Positions 1-14,012 of a stretch of DNA of 64,000 nucleotides are shown here, in pieces (the stretch's first letter is position 1; each line of letters starts with the position of its first letter). This DNA is from Castor canadensis (lineage: Eukaryota > Chordata > Mammalia > Rodentia > Castoridae), in assembly GCF_047511655.1 (NCBI RefSeq), contig NC_133397.1, positions 47,568,001-47,632,000 on the forward strand, read 5' to 3'. The notes below the pieces were generated by a model. It was given only the letters and a program-made list of their open reading frames with translations. It was not told the origin of the DNA and did not search any database. The translations under genes and the position numbers were made by a program.

Positions 1-204
1 GATTTGTTGAAGAAATAGTTTCATAGTTTACAAGCATTTGAAAAACCCTGGCCAGTGTGATTTATTTGATAGTATCACCTCTCCTCCTATTTTTTTAGAA
101 ATCTTTTTCCAGGTCGCTTTCCTTTCCCAGTACATGGATCCCATGCCAACATGTATTTCTGTCTCCATTGTCACTCTGAATCTATTGAACAAAGTTCACT
201 GTCT

Positions 205-360
205 ATTATGAAGAGAATATGTCCTTCCTCCAAAGTTGTATGTTGAAACCCTAATTCCCAATGTGACTATATTTAGAGATAGGACCTTTACAGAAATAAG
301 TAAGGTTAAACGAGTTCATGAGGATGAGGCCTTGATTTATAGAGTTAATGTCCTTTATAA
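205..360. repeat. LTR-like fragment (MaLR style)
   Basis: 'gttgaaaccctaattcccaa', then 'tagagataggacctttacag', 'catgaggatgaggcc' and 'gtcctttataaaagagac' follow the wording of old MaLR/MLT-type LTRs in mammals. Class assignment is from memory and tentative. Confidence 0.4.
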
Positions 361-371
361 AAGAGACACCA

Positions 372-421
372 CAGCCAGGCATAGTGGTTCACTCCTGTAA
401 TCCCAGTGCTTAGGAGGCTGG
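372..421 (+). repeat. B1/Alu-like SINE fragment
   Basis: Contains 'gccaggcatagtggttcact' and 'cctgtaatcccagtgctt', the 5' end of a 7SL-derived SINE, truncated after about 50 bp. Confidence 0.75.
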
Positions 422-2968
422 ATTGTGAGTTCCATTGCTATGTTCTAGGTCTGAGTCCATCATGTCTTGGTGATTCCTGTGAGCCCTTATTATTATCACA
501 CAACTCACTCACCTTTGTCCAAAATTCAAGCTCCATTTATTAATTGCTAAAATCGTAAGTTTTCTTCTTGACCCCTTTTCCCGTTCTCCTTTCTTTTGAG
601 TTAAGAAATGTCTCTTCCAAACATTTTTCTTTTCACAGTAAACATGTACCCTTATTAACATTCAGTTTTACACTTCAAATCCTGCTCGATTCAGTCATTA
701 GTCTCTTGACTGTTGCCTCATCCCCAGCCTGCAGGAGAGAGCCTTGCCAGAGTCCAGCCATTTCCCCAGTACTTTAAATTAGGATCCAGAAAACCAATTT
801 CTATCCTTGACGCCATCACTATAGCTAGTTGATTGCTTCTCATAGGCCTTCCACTAGACTGGCTAAAAGACTGCCATGCTGCTTGTAAAACCATTCATGC
901 CCTCAAGTCCTCAACTTCCCTTCTCAGAATATCAAACTTATAAAACTTTAGACAGAGAAAAACTTGGAGAAATTATGTATGAAATTTTGTAAATTGGGGA
1001 CAAGAAGTTGCATAGCTGTTACCAGATTCCTAGGAATTTCTTATCTATAAGTGGTTAACAACCAGTGCGCTGGAGATATATTCCAGATTCATCTCTCTGT
1101 ATCACACATTTTTTCATGAGTCAATGAAAGAGAAAAGTTGTGGTCAAGTAGTGAGTCCAGAAATGAAGAACTTGGCATGACAATCCAGAAAGGGAGCTCA
1201 CCTGACTGGCTGTGCCACGTGTAGAAGTCTCCCTCCATACACCTGAAGAGGAACCTCCAAGCATCCCTGCCAGCCACCTCCTACTGAGACACCATCTGGT
1301 TTTCTGGAACCTTCCAATAACTGGACTTCCCTTTACTGTTTGATGGAGTACTGATCGTGTTTCCTGTTCTGAGAGTCACCTTTTTTAGGAAGGAGCTTAG
1401 CTTCGTTAAACAACTTCGGTAGTCCAAATTTTTCCCCCTCTATCCTCTGTTTCTTTCTCTCTGAAACCTGACTGATCTGATCATCACTTTAATATCTGTT
1501 TTCCCTTAACTTTTTCTTTTTGAATTCTTTCTTCCATCCCATCTAGAAATTCCATGTCCCCGCTTATTAGTAAGGGTGCAGAGAGACATTCCTCAGGCTC
1601 TTTTACTTTCCACTCCTCTAAAGAAACCAACTTGCAGTAGGTACTCTGAGGTAGATTCATGCTTCCAGCATGAAGAGCAGCAGGGCATGTGGCTGTGGCC
1701 ACTGTGACTATCCCACTCCATGGATGTCACATGGTCACACACAAATTTCCCTTGGAAAGTCTTATTTTGTTTTGCTTACTTGGTAGCAGACCAATGACTC
1801 TGGAGGGCTTCCTGGAAATGCTGCCTGCCTGTTTGCCTTGCTGATCTTTCTATACACTTGGTACTCTGTGGAGGAGTTGGCAGTTCCACTGAGCTGACAG
1901 GATGGGGTCAGCCAGGTACAAAGAGATTCTGACCAGGAGTATTTCAAAGTCACAGATGCCTCTCCACCTGTTTCCTGCCATGTGTCTGTGCTGGTGTCAG
2001 GTTTTCCAACCCCCACCCTCCTTGAAGCCTGTCATCAGTTGTGTCCCACAGTTTTCACGGGGGACTCTGGTGGCCATTGCACTACCTCAGAGTTCATGTG
2101 GCTTCCCACATTGTGTAAGGTATTCCCTGGGCACCACTGAGAGGATGGAAAAACTCTCCCTCTTTAAAAGGCTCCTGCTGGGGCTGTTTTTGCCAGACTG
2201 TGTCTCATGAGCCCAAAATGGAAGGTCTTTCTCGTGCCAGCTTTGGCTACCCATCACTTGTCAGGACTGCCCTGGAGAGAGCTGCTGACCACATTCCGCC
2301 CTCTGGCCCTCACCACCGAGGGATAAAGATGGTATGGTCTGGGCACCCCACTCCAAAAGCTTCCAATAATTACTCATAAACTGAGTTTCTTTTCTTTAGA
2401 TATATTTGTTGAAAAGGAGCTTATTTTGTCTTTAAACCCATTTTTTAGGTCTTTGTAGCATTAGAAATTGTTTCCAGTGTGCGCGGCAGAGTATGCTGCT
2501 GGGTTCACGTTAAACCTTACTTGAAGTCCTTGCTGTTCTGTTGTTGCTGGAGCTGTGGTAGAAAAGCCACCATTGGGGCTGACGGGAAGATGTTTTTGAT
2601 CTCAAATGTCGGCCAGACTCTCACTCAGGAATTTACACTAAAGACCTGTGGAGAAGGCACATTTGATAGTTGAGAAAAATTAAAATGAGCCTTTTATACT
2701 TCCTTAGATTCAGAAACATTTTATTCATTGCCGCCAAAGTATTTAGATCTATTATAAGCCAGGTACAATCTTAAGAAAAAAGAGACCTCATTCCTGCCCT
2801 CATGGAACATATATTCTGAAGACATGGAGGGAAATTACTGTTTTAAATGAACTGTTTCATTACATCAGGAAAAAACCACCCTAGAAAATAACATGGATGA
2901 AGTCACACAGAAACAAGAATAATGAGCCATTGACTGGGGTCCCTGCTAGTTTCTGGCTTTATTTACAG

Positions 2969-3170
2969 GGGCAGCATGCAAGATTCAAGAAGTATGTGGG
3001 ACACAGTGCCCATGTCACCAACGTTAGGTGGCTACACAACGACTCTGTGCTGCTCACAGTAGGTGGTGCTGACACAGCCTTGATGATTTGGACCAGGGAG
3101 TTTGTGGGAACCCAAGAGAGCAAGCTGGTAGACAGTGAGGAGTCGGATACAGATGCCGAGGAGGATGGAG
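2969..3170 (+). CDS. EML6: EML6 exon a: end of module 2 WD40 and acidic linker
   Basis: Encodes residues 1-67 of the visible fragment. It starts after 'ttatttacag' in phase 0 and ends before 'gtgagc' one base into a glycine codon. The segment [15 protein letters not shown] is the last WD40 repeat of the second module and closely parallels the final repeat of the third module ([16 protein letters not shown], exon at 38823). After the WD-like 'ALMIWTREF' it runs into the acidic stretch [14 protein letters not shown], the start of the inter-module linker. The 72 nt before the exon are also open, but the acceptor and the match to the repeat place the start here. Confidence 0.93.
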
Positions 3171-3271
3171 GTGAGCCACAACCAGCCACATGCCTCTCGC
3201 ACTGACTGTGCCTTCCTCCATTGTCCCCGCCTTAGCCACTGGAAACCAACTCACTCTTTCTGTTGTTTGAG

Positions 3272-3398
3272 GTTATGACAGCGATGTTGCTAGAGAGAAG
3301 GCCATTGACTATACCACCAAGATCTATGCCGTGAGCATCAGGGAAATGGAAGGCACCAAACCACACCAGCAGCTGAAGGAAGTGTCAGTGGAAGAAAG
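3272..3398 (+). CDS. EML6: EML6 exon b: linker
   Basis: Residues 68-109. The acceptor 'tgttgtttgag' and donor 'gtatgg' bound it. It encodes YDSDVAREKAIDYTTKIYAV and then a charged segment ending in VSVEER, part of the linker between the second and third HELP-WD40 modules. Only 101 nt of intron separate it from the previous exon, while the next exon is 18.4 kb away. The reading frame continues through both junctions. Confidence 0.93.
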
Positions 3399-3789
3399 GT
3401 ATGGTGTTGCACAGGTTGGTTGCATTTGTCATACCTGACCAGAAACTTGTTTAAAACAGAATGCATTTGCTTTGCTTTCAAGAGTTGATACTGAGGCAAG
3501 TCTTTTATTATCTGCCTAGCGTCTGGACCTATACACAGGCTTACACTGTGAAAAATTGTCCAATGACCTCATTTTGTGGCAAAGGGTGGGTTCCACTTCC
3601 TAGAAGTTGGTTATGGAGTATGACTTGAAGAGGTAAGTTTGATTGGACTGGGTTCCCTGCTGGAAGCCCAGATGCTATCCTGAATGCAATGACTCAAGGT
3701 GACTGTGCTTATTAACAAGGTAGGAGGGAGACCAAGCTTCTCAAGTCATGTGGGAACATTTGTGGAGTGGTGGGAAATCATCCTCCATT

Positions 3790-3890
3790 CTAGTGGTGTC
3801 TGTAATTCCAGCACTGGGGAGGTAGAGGCAGGAGGATCATGAGTTCAAGACCAGGTGGGCTGCATAGTGACAACAACTACTGCCAAACCA
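3790..3890 (+). repeat. B1-like SINE
   Basis: 'tgtctgtaattccagcactg', 'gaggcaggaggatcatgagt' and 'tcaagaccaggtgggctgca' match the B1 core. Confidence 0.85.
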
Positions 3891-6800
3891 AAAACAAAGA
3901 TAAATTGTCAGACATTCTAGAATTTCTAAAAGGCAAAGCTCATAATTGCATAATTTACCATGTTCATAGTTAGGAGGTAAATATTGAATAAAAACTCACA
4001 TCTAAAGAGAATTTGATGGATCTCAAAGATGTGTGAAGAACTCTGAAGGCTCCTCACCTTGTGGTGGGCCCGATGTTAACAATTACACTGGTGCCATGAT
4101 GTATGATAATGAGATTCAAGTTGCTTGTGCTTGATCAGGCTTTCTGCCTAATAATAACTAGTTAATAAATATGACGTATCGCCACTTACTATTAGGTGTG
4201 GACTTAGCTATAAAGAAATAAAATGTGACTTCCTACCCTCTGGCTTCAGCTCAATGACAGAGGCTAAGATTAGCTCGTAAGTGGTGGCTGAGCTCCTGGC
4301 ACAAAGCCAGCCTCTGGTGAAGGAAGCCTTAAATCGTCCCTACTATCTTTATTAGATGTTGCAATGAAGGGGCAGAGCTCGCTTTTGATTTAAAAAACAG
4401 ATTTTACTGCAGTGGTTTGTAAAGTATAGTTATTTTGCTTGTGACATGATTTGAACTGGCCACAAAGAAAAAATAATTTTAAAGGACTTAATTCTAAGAA
4501 TTAAGAAAAAACAACCAAATGCATGTAAGTATGTGAATAGGCTTCCCACTTAACTAATCCACTCTGAAAAATATTTGGCTGAAGTTAAATTTTTTTTGCA
4601 AAATAAATTATCTAGCCTTCCCAATTCCAAAGAGTTGACATGGCTATTATTCCAAGTTTGTTTTGGGCTGAATTCTAGAAGATGCAGTGGTGTATCATGC
4701 TGAAATTTAGACCAGTCACTAAAATACATCTAACTGAAGTCCTAATTCCCAAATTAGGGAATTAATGCACAATTAAACCTTTCCTTGTCACATAGTTTCC
4801 TGCACAATTGTATTAAAATTCACTCTGTCCAATTTAGTGCAAGGTGGCAGGGATAGAGGAGCTAAGGAAGAATTTTTCATTTTATAATTCAAAATTTTGG
4901 AGCTACCTTATTTTCTTCACCATGCCAGATTGCAAACTTGTTATTACAGTAGGATGCACTGAATTGACTCTTTTTTTAACAAAAGAAAATACTTCATGGC
5001 ACTATGAGATATAGGAGTAGGAATTTCAGTTCTTTAATGGCACTTTTAAAAATAATTCACCCTAGAATGCAGTGACAAAAATATATAGTGAAGAAGACAA
5101 TTTTCAGATAAGTATAGGGTCCAAGGGAGTAATGAAGCCTTTTCTGCAGAGAGCAGCTTCCTTGATAACTTAAAAAGGCTTGACAGCATCTGTTTGCAGA
5201 GAGGGCTATAACCAGAGACAATGCCAGCTGCACAGAATGCTGGGAGCAGAGCTTGTGTACCCACACCAGCCAGGGCAGGCAGTGCAGAGCTGAAAATGCC
5301 TTAGCAGCATGGAGGAAATCATAACGGAGACCAAGGACAAGCAGTCTCTACCCGACCTGTTCAGTAATTTTAGGGGCCTTAACCTCAGCATTCAGATCAT
5401 AGGCAGCTTCTGAACCATGACAGAAAAGTGTCAGGCAAGGAGGCACATTTAGGGAATTTGTGAGTAAGCAGAGTGATACAGTGGGGGACAGGACTAAGCA
5501 AGGGACAGGTGGGTGGAACTTGACAATAAGTCACACAGCACACCTCAGTCTTCAGATAGGGTGAAAGTGGGCTCCATGGACCCCAGCGTCCTGAGAACAA
5601 GAGAGGGGCAGAGACAGAAAAATGCTGTGGGTTCCTCACACTTCAGGAGCATGAAGCCAAGAAGAGCCCACCCAACCTCTTGGGGAATGATCAGAACTGT
5701 CATCCAACAGCTCTTGAGCTCCCTTTGACTACTTCAGGCTATGCTGATTCAAGAGGCAGGGGCTCTCTTTGACTTGCCTTTTTGTCCTGTTGGTGTATAA
5801 TTCCTGGAGATTCTGGGCCAAGATTCCTGTCTCCTAGATAGGATCTAGGAGAGACAGCACTTGAGGACTGGTGGAGATGTGTACTTGCAGCAACCACACT
5901 ATGCAGGGCCCATAGTTGTCATTTAGCACTGTTCTGTCTCTAACTGAAACTCATTTCCACTTTCTAAAAGCAGCTAAAATCATGAGATGAGTGCAGCAGC
6001 TGTCATATTGAGAAAATGCCTGGAAGACAGCTGTATGTTATACATCAACCACTCGTTAAGCAACCAAATACCTAATTCCTAAAGTGTAAGATAGTCATGG
6101 GTGTTTCTTAATTAGATTTAAAAATAGCTATGAGACTTTAGATGGTGTTTTCTGTGCAATTTCTAACACACTGTGAGTTCTTACTCTTCTGAAGTCATAA
6201 TCTTCAATTCCATTCTTTTAAGAAGTGAAAAAGTTGAGAAAAAAAATTATAATTGCTCTGACGAGAACACTGGGCCATACCTCCCAAATGTGCACGCCCC
6301 TACAGTGCTTACTGGGCACTTCACCTTTGCTCTAGCACACCAAATGCCTTGCTTCCTTCACTTAGGCTTGTTCAGCCAGTCCCCAACCTTGGGTGAACCT
6401 GCTGCTCAGTTGCCGTGTGTGGCATGTGGCTGAGGAAATCCTGAAGTCTTTTCCAGTTTTGAGAATCTGTGCTTTCACACCTCATCTGGACACTGGGACT
6501 TCCCCACACTACTTCCTTCATGCCCAGCTGACTTGATTCTGACTCTGGTCTAGAGAAACCTTCCCAAACTTCTTGCCTCTCAGGTGCCCAACTCAACCTG
6601 ACATGCTCCTTGCTCTCCACTTTTGACCTCATCTCCTACTCTACCATCTTTTCTCATAAGGTCATGGTGTTTTTAACACCTGCAAACTTATTTAATAGAT
6701 GTTTAAAATGTTTCTCTTTTTGAAAAGAGAAAAAAGGATGGGGGGAGGCTTAGAGCAATTTAAGGTACAATATGCTAACCATTGTCACACCACAAAAGAT

Positions 6801-8493
6801 GTGCCCAAATTCTATATTCTGACTTAGGTAAAAATGGTTCTTCCCCCAAATTCACACATGACAAAATCACTAATGGTTGCTCAGTACTAAATTACTAGAG
6901 TTGCATGAAATGAAGAAGTCTTTTTTTACCACATTACTAAAGTCATCCCTAGTTTACATATTGCTCTTGATTTATTACAGGGTTAGGAAGGTCACCCAAC
7001 CCAAATTGGCCAAATCGGTTCAGATGCCTAAAAATCCAGGGATAGGGCATCTTCAGGTGTCTCCTGCTGTTGGGATTGTGTAATCTTTTTATATCTCAGT
7101 TATGTTTCTTTTGATTTACTGAAAATCTTCAAGTAGCAAAATGGCTAGAGCTTCGTCTTTGTGAGTCAAAGCCAGCAGGCAAGAACTGGCTGTGAGTCAC
7201 ATGTCTGCACAAATGTCATGAGGACCTTTGAACCAGTCGCTATGGCCTAGGATAAAAGAGCCTTTGATTGACAATTCCCAACTAGTCCAGAACCAAATAT
7301 GCAGAGCTATTTTCAAAATTAGAATGAGTACTTCCTAGATGTACTCAAAACAGCAAATGCCCACTGTACTCCATCCTTTTCTTATTATGTATGCTCCCAA
7401 TTACTGCCTGTCCAAAGAGAAACGTCCCAAAGCTCCATCTAGTTACTGCATCCAGCCGTTTCCAGGATCTGTGACGTTGTCTTAGCCATGTGGCTATTCA
7501 TAGTGTGAGCCATCTTAACTTGCCAAGTAGACCCAAGTGCAGAGAGGACAGCATGAGTGTCATTTTTTTAACTACCACCTGGATGGAGAGAGAATGAGAC
7601 ACAATTTGTAGTGGTCATTGTCAATGTCCATCCTAACCTTGACTGGACAGGACAGTCAAGCATTTCTGCCCCAGCCATATGCATGCTCTGTTCTACTGGA
7701 CAGTCATATGAATGTGAGAAGACACTGACAGTCAGGATGGAAAGGGTTTTGGTGGTGGTGGTGATGGTGTTAATGACAAAAAGTATAGACACATATGGAA
7801 GCAAAAACATAAAACAGGAGGTGATTTAATATTCTCTTAGAGGTCCAGCCTCCCAACTCTCCTAAATGAGCACTGGGATATAAATGATGCTTGTGTTTTG
7901 TCATTCTCATGGGAAAATGGAGAGTTTCCCACCTTTCCGTGAACTCCATCTAGACTTTTGGAGGACCCTGGTTCCAGGCCCGGCTATTCCCCTTGTGCAG
8001 GTAACCAGTGCATGCCAGCTGCCAGACTGGGGGGGGTTAGAGCAACTTTCAGAGACCTCTCCCAAGAGGCCATGCTTCAAGTCAGTCTAAATTCCATTTT
8101 TGTCATTTCATTCTTTGGTCTAAGATTTGGCATTTCATAGTATCAATTTAGGAGGAAAAATGTCTTCTACATCTCAGACAAATAATTACTTAATTCTAAA
8201 GGTGAAGGCATAGCAATTAAACAAATTGTCATTTTATTTTTTAAAAGTTAATTAAGTCATTAATTAACTATGTCTACCTTCATTTTTGGTGATAAACTGA
8301 GCACCATTTAATTGATTACTCTTGGCAAATACTCCTTTTTTTTTTAAAAGAGTTTGTATTATTTGTTTCATGACGTGATATAACTATTCTTAGACCCAAA
8401 TGATTTCAATGAATGTTTTCTATGATTATTGTTTTCATGTTTAAATTATCATTATCTGGTCTTCAGCCAACTTTCCTTTGGGTTGGTATATAG

Positions 8494-8737
8494 TCTATTT
8501 ATTTATTTATTTTGGTGGCCCTGGGGTTTGAACTCAGGGCCTTATGCTTCCTAGGCTGATGCTGTTACCACTTGAGCTGCTCTGCCAGCCTCCCCACAAC
8601 TCACCTGTTTTGTGATGGTTTTTTTTCAAGTAGGGTCTCCCTGACTATTTGCCTGGATCTGCCTTTGTAGCTTGATCCTCCTGATCTCTGCCTCTTGAGT
8701 AGTTAGGATTACAGGCATGAGCCACTGGTGCCTGACT
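8494..8737 (-). repeat. Composite SINE (ID-like plus B1-like)
   Basis: Read on the + strand, a T/TTTA-rich tail is followed by 'ctggggtttgaactcagggc', 'cacttgagctgctctgccag' (ID-like half), then 'tctctgcctcttgagtag', 'ggattacaggcatgagccac' (7SL-like half). The order shows a head of 7SL type joined to an ID-like tail on the - strand. Confidence 0.85.
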
Positions 8738-11338
8738 ATATGTCTTTTTATAATACCACTGTATACTTCTGAAATTGTCCTTGTTTTTAACAGGAAGTCC
8801 TACACTCACATTTGGTTTTCCTGTCCCAATAATGGCATCTGAGTAGTTTGTTTCCCAGGATTATTAGTGGCTGCTTCAGTAATTATAGACCCAAGATAGA
8901 AAAAAAAATTACTTTCTTTTTAAAGATCTTAAGTCTAATACTGTAATAAATATGTCAGACCACCAGACTCAAAGAGAAAAGCTTTTGGCACACAGTTTTA
9001 GAGGTTTCAGCCTTGCTGCTTTGGGCCTGTTGCAAGGCAGCACATCATGGCAGACACACGTGAAGGAAAAAACCACTTACCCCATAGTGGGGAGAGGGTA
9101 AGTAGGAGATAGAAATCTTAAACTTAGAAATCGTTCTTTTTCTTTTCTGGTTTTGTTTCTTAGCTCAAACTCCTTAAAGCTGGCTTCAAAGAATGCAAAA
9201 ATATGGAACCTATAGTATCTTAGACAGATTTGTAAAATTGGTACATAGTGAAAGGAATAAATGAAATGTTTTTAATTTGGCCTAAGCTGTGTCTGTTGTG
9301 GCCCCAGGAAAGAGGGTCCTCAGAAAAGAAGATAATTGAGAAGACCTTAATGAAGGGATATTAAGGAAGGAGTGGGCAGAGTTAAGAGGAACCAGAAGGA
9401 ATGGTGAAGCTTCATGGATTTAGCACAGCCAGAAGCCATTACCACCGAGCTGTAGAAGGGGGCCACCTAACAGGAGCAGAGACCTGAGGGAGGGGGTTGC
9501 AGGCAACCACCATGAGTCCCAGCAAAGAGGCATAGTGGGAGCAATGCCCCCAACTGCCTTCTCCCGCCTCTGGTCTACTAGTTACTCCCATGGGCAAAGC
9601 CAGTCAGAAGCTGAAGGGCAAGAAGAGCCAATTGATGCCATCCATGGAGGTCGTCTTTCAGGGCGCAGCAAGAAATTGGGGAGGAAACATGAAGAGTCAC
9701 ACAGAAATAGCTAGCTCATTCTCCTTTGCTTTTTTCTGATGAAATTGGTGTTATCACTGAAAAGAACTCCAAGCTATTTTATTTTTGTTTTGTGTCTCTT
9801 TTTTCTTTTCCAAGCTATTTTAATGTTGAACAGTAATCACTATCATTCATACATGCTTCACACATATATAAATATTTATTACCTGATATTCTATCTGAGG
9901 AACTCTTTAAAATCAATTAAGGATGCCAGTAAAATATAGCTAAATCCATATCAAGAATCATTAGAGACATTTAAACCTTTACCCAATATAAATATGACAA
10001 TTTTGGAAGCCATGGCTTTTGCACTGCTGTCCGGGGTACCACAGAATCAACTTCTAAGAGGCAGTAGTACACTGAGGATTTTAAGTTTTTGAAATTGTAA
10101 TCATGCATATTTCATTTTGGCATTCCTAAATATCTTTAAAAATAGCATTTGAATGTCTTTGGCCCATCCCCAGAGGTTTTTATTTTTACATGAAGAAAAT
10201 AATTGATCTTAAAAGCTACAGAAAATTTTTATGTCAATATCCACATTTTTATGTGGATCAAATTATTATACAATCCCAATTTTACATTCTGTGGTAACTG
10301 TGATCACCACAAAAGTACTTTCTTCTCATGATTTATAGATAGGCTCTAACAGTGTCTCCATACGTGGGAGCCAGTGTTTCACTTGAGTTCACATGAGCTG
10401 ACCAGGCAGTACTCCTCCTAGCTGCATTTGGTGGAGCCATAGTTAGCAATTTATTTTAAAATGTCTGTTGCTTAACACAGGTGTCTCCTAACTACTTAGA
10501 TTAACCATCTGTATGAAGGACGGTAATAATGGGAATTTTTATTTACTATATTCAACTGGAATCTGCATTCAGATAGAAACCTAACCTTAGGATAAACACA
10601 AGATACAGGATAAACACAAACTGAACTATTTTGATGGAAATTGGCATATAAGTATTCACTAACCTGAACTCATTAGAGTTGTTTTCTTTGTGCACCCAAG
10701 TCAGCAGTCTGCACATTTTTCAAGGTCCTTCATTAATAAGCACTGCATTTTGCAGCTTTTGGCTATCTACCCAAAAAACGAATAAAAGGACATGGGAATT
10801 TCACATTCTGATTCTGCACTATCTTTACAACATCATTTTACTTAAAGAATTTTTCACTGACTAAAAAAGAGGTACAACCCCCCTTTCTTTGTGTTCTTAC
10901 CTCCTAAGCTACGTAACTTATGGCCACAAATCAAAATCCTGCACTGACCTAAGGCTTATTTTTTTTTTCTTTCCTCAGAAAGGCCTTGGGCTTTCTGCCA
11001 TCCTCTTCAACTTTATCTCAGGCTGAAAAGGTCATCTATCCCTTTAAAAGAATGAAGTAGAAAAGTTATTTTTAACACTTAAATTTAATGTCTTACTAAT
11101 TATGAATAACTATAGAAATTATTATATCATTTTAGTTACCCATTTATCAGATATATTTAGTCTAGCTATTCAGCTGTTTTACTTAGGTAACATGTATTCA
11201 ACTATATTTTCTTAAAGGAAGCTTTAAGAAACAATATTTTTATACATTTTATCATTAGTGTATTAGTTAAATATTATTTTTCCAGGGATAGAGTCCTTAA
11301 TACAATTAGAAAATCATTTTTAAAATTTCTGTCCTCTT

Positions 11339-11442
11339 GGGGTCTGGCAAAGTGGCTCAAGTGGTAGGGTACCTGCCTAGTAACTGTAAGGACCTGAGTT
11401 CAAACCCAAGTACCTCCAAATAACAATACCAACAACAAAAAG
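11339..11442 (+). repeat. ID-like SINE
   Basis: 'aaagtggctcaagtggtagg', 'tacctgcctagtaactg' and 'gacctgagttcaaaccc', followed by an A-rich tail. It resembles a tRNA but lacks an intact cloverleaf. Confidence 0.82.
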
Positions 11443-13924
11443 AAGCTAGAAAAAGAACAGACTAAACCCCAAGATAATAAACAGAAGAGTATAGCATTTC
11501 TGTTCTCTGAACATCATCTTTAACATCTATTTTTCTAAATGGCAGAATTCCAAGGTCCAGCTACTTGAAAGGAGAAAATGGTACACATATTTTAAAGTAG
11601 AAACCCTCACAGCTAAAATTTTTAACTTGAAATTAGTCTTCCTCTGCACCATTTTAAAAAGTACAAGTCAGTTAATGACAGTTTTAATATCATCTTTAGT
11701 ACTATTATCTCTCCCAAACTTGAAGCCTTTGGCATCTTTCAATTTCCCTTGCTTATTGCTTAGTTTTGGTTTTCCAAAGAAAAGTTGGGCATGAGAGTCA
11801 AAGCAAAACTCAGCTTACCTTGGAGTTCCTCTTACATCTAAAACTTCAAAAGAATCCAGTGTTTACCTTGAAGATAGCTTGCTGCATTCTAGGAAAGGGT
11901 GAAGATGTCCTGTGCATTAACTCCACTTCTGACACCTATCTGCTTAGTCCTCTGAATAGGACAGTGATGTAAATGATGGAAAGGCAGCAATACAAAAGCT
12001 AGAGATTACAATTTTTCTTTAATTTTTGAATGCATGGAAAGCTGCAGACATGGTTACATAAAGCAGGAGCTTCAGCATTTCCTCAAAAAGTCTTTCTTTA
12101 CTATTTTCCTGAGATTTTATTCTGTACTTTTCTACCTTTATAACTCCTCCAAAACACACAAATATTTAAGAGAATCTAATGACAAGCCTACCAGCTCAGG
12201 AGGGATAAACACTAAAAGCAGTTCTAACACACTTTAGCCATGAGGTCAGAGGAATTAAGTTTGACTTCAACAGAATAATGTCTCAGCAAGCCCAGGCCTC
12301 AGGCTGTCTGAGGTTCTGTCCTGCCCAGTGGGATGGCTATACCTTTTCTGATCTCTCAGAACTCTTTAAAGGCAAAATTTTTGTTTTATATACTGCTTTA
12401 TCCCTAAAATCGAGAACATGGTGGCAGTCAGTAAATACTAAATGAAAAATTTCAATGAGAAAAAGGAACAAATGAGTGAACTTCTTTTCAGTTTACCAGG
12501 GTATAGGTTGTTTTCCAGTCACAGGTACATTTGGATTAGATATCAAAGTCTAAGATCTTGTTGATACCTTGTCTTTAAAATTCAAAATTCAGCATGGAAA
12601 CTTCTGCCTTTAAGCAGTTGGCACCCCTGGCCATCCTTCCAGCCCTCAAGTGTGGTTTCCATCTGGGTTCTACCACTGGACAATTCCAAACAGTGGCCAG
12701 GAGTGGCAGTGCCCTTACATCCAGACTCCAGTTCAGGAGTCTGCCTTTGTGTGGCAGGGAATGTGTGACAGTGGGTGTCCAGGAAGCATCTAGGGGATCA
12801 GTCACATGTGCTCTAAGCTTCTTTCCATGTGTGTATGAGTAGTGCCTACAATGATCCCTGTGGTTAGGACTCATTTCCAGGCACCAGTGGTCCCTTGCCA
12901 TCTTACCCACATTTGGCCAATCCCAGCTATAAGCATCTCATCTTCTTTCACTAACCCCTGACTGTGACTCTGTGGTCAAATCAGGATCCTGCAGGACAAT
13001 CCTTGCTCTCCCTACTCTGTGCACTGCCCCTGTCTGGGATCTGCCAGTTCTCACCTTCCCCTTTCTTTCTCCACTCCTCTGTAAGAACAGGGCTAACATC
13101 TTTCATACAGGAGATAGTCATCTTGGTTTAATGGGGTTTGTGTACCCAAGACTTCGAACCAGGGATCACCCTAAATGGAGTCCCTCTCCCAGTCCTCCAT
13201 TGTGGAGCCTGGGGAAAGGAATAGTTGTCATGTCACAGACTGCCTTCTGCCACAGAGATAGCTCACTCTCCATCCATGTCACCTGTCAGAGCAAGGAGAC
13301 TGTGATGGCAGTATCAGAATTACTCTTAGTAGGAATTACAAAGAAGAGAACTGTAAGTATTCTTTAGTCCTGGTACAAACTCTGTGGTATATGATCCTTG
13401 AGAAACAAGGAACTTTTACCAAACCAAAATGAGAATCAGATTTTGAGCTTTTTAAAAGTAGTAGTGCCTCCATCTGTGAAGGGACAGGTGCTAGCTCCAA
13501 ATGACCTCAAAATTCCATTCTGGCATTAAGGTTTTCCAGACATTTTCTTAAACTGTGCCTATGGCTAAGTGAATATTGCCATAAATTTATCTTCTGTCTC
13601 ATATCCTTTCTGAATTGATTCAAGTGGATTTATGTACCTAAACTAAAAGTAACTCCTATCAAGAAAACTGTGCACACTGGGTTTATAAATAATGTTATGG
13701 GATTTTTCTTTGTTCTGATTTTTTTGTTTCAGCCTCAAATTAACAGTCTTCTTTAATTACTGGAAAATATTTTTGAGGTGCTTAAGCTTCATGCTTATGA
13801 GGCAGACCCTCTTAAGCCATGCATCTAGCCTGTGAGTTTCTTAATAAATGGGTCCATGCTATCATGATATTTAAAGTTCCACAAGATTACAGACTTCAAC
13901 TGTAGGATTTTCACCTCCCTGAGG

Positions 13925-14012
13925 ATTGTTGCCAGGTCTGTCATAGAACCACCATGTGCCCAACACAATGCCTTGCACATAGGATATAGCAAATAAATAT
14001 TTCTTGAATGAG
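13925..14012 (+). repeat. L2 LINE 3' end
   Basis: 'aatgccttgcacataggata' followed by 'caaataaatatttcttgaat' is the classic degenerate L2 tail. Confidence 0.65.

Larger units (their letters stand above)
1..2968 (+). other. EML6: EML6 intron (3' part)
   Basis: No exon seen. It holds an LTR-like fragment near 205-360, a short B1-like piece at 372-421 and a probable L2 remnant near 2750-2850 (- strand). The remainder is unique sequence with no assignable feature. Confidence 0.6.

Noticed and set aside
12972-13367. 131-residue open frame on the + strand
   Set aside because: Intronic, no recognisable domain, no start context or flanking exon signals that fit EML6.
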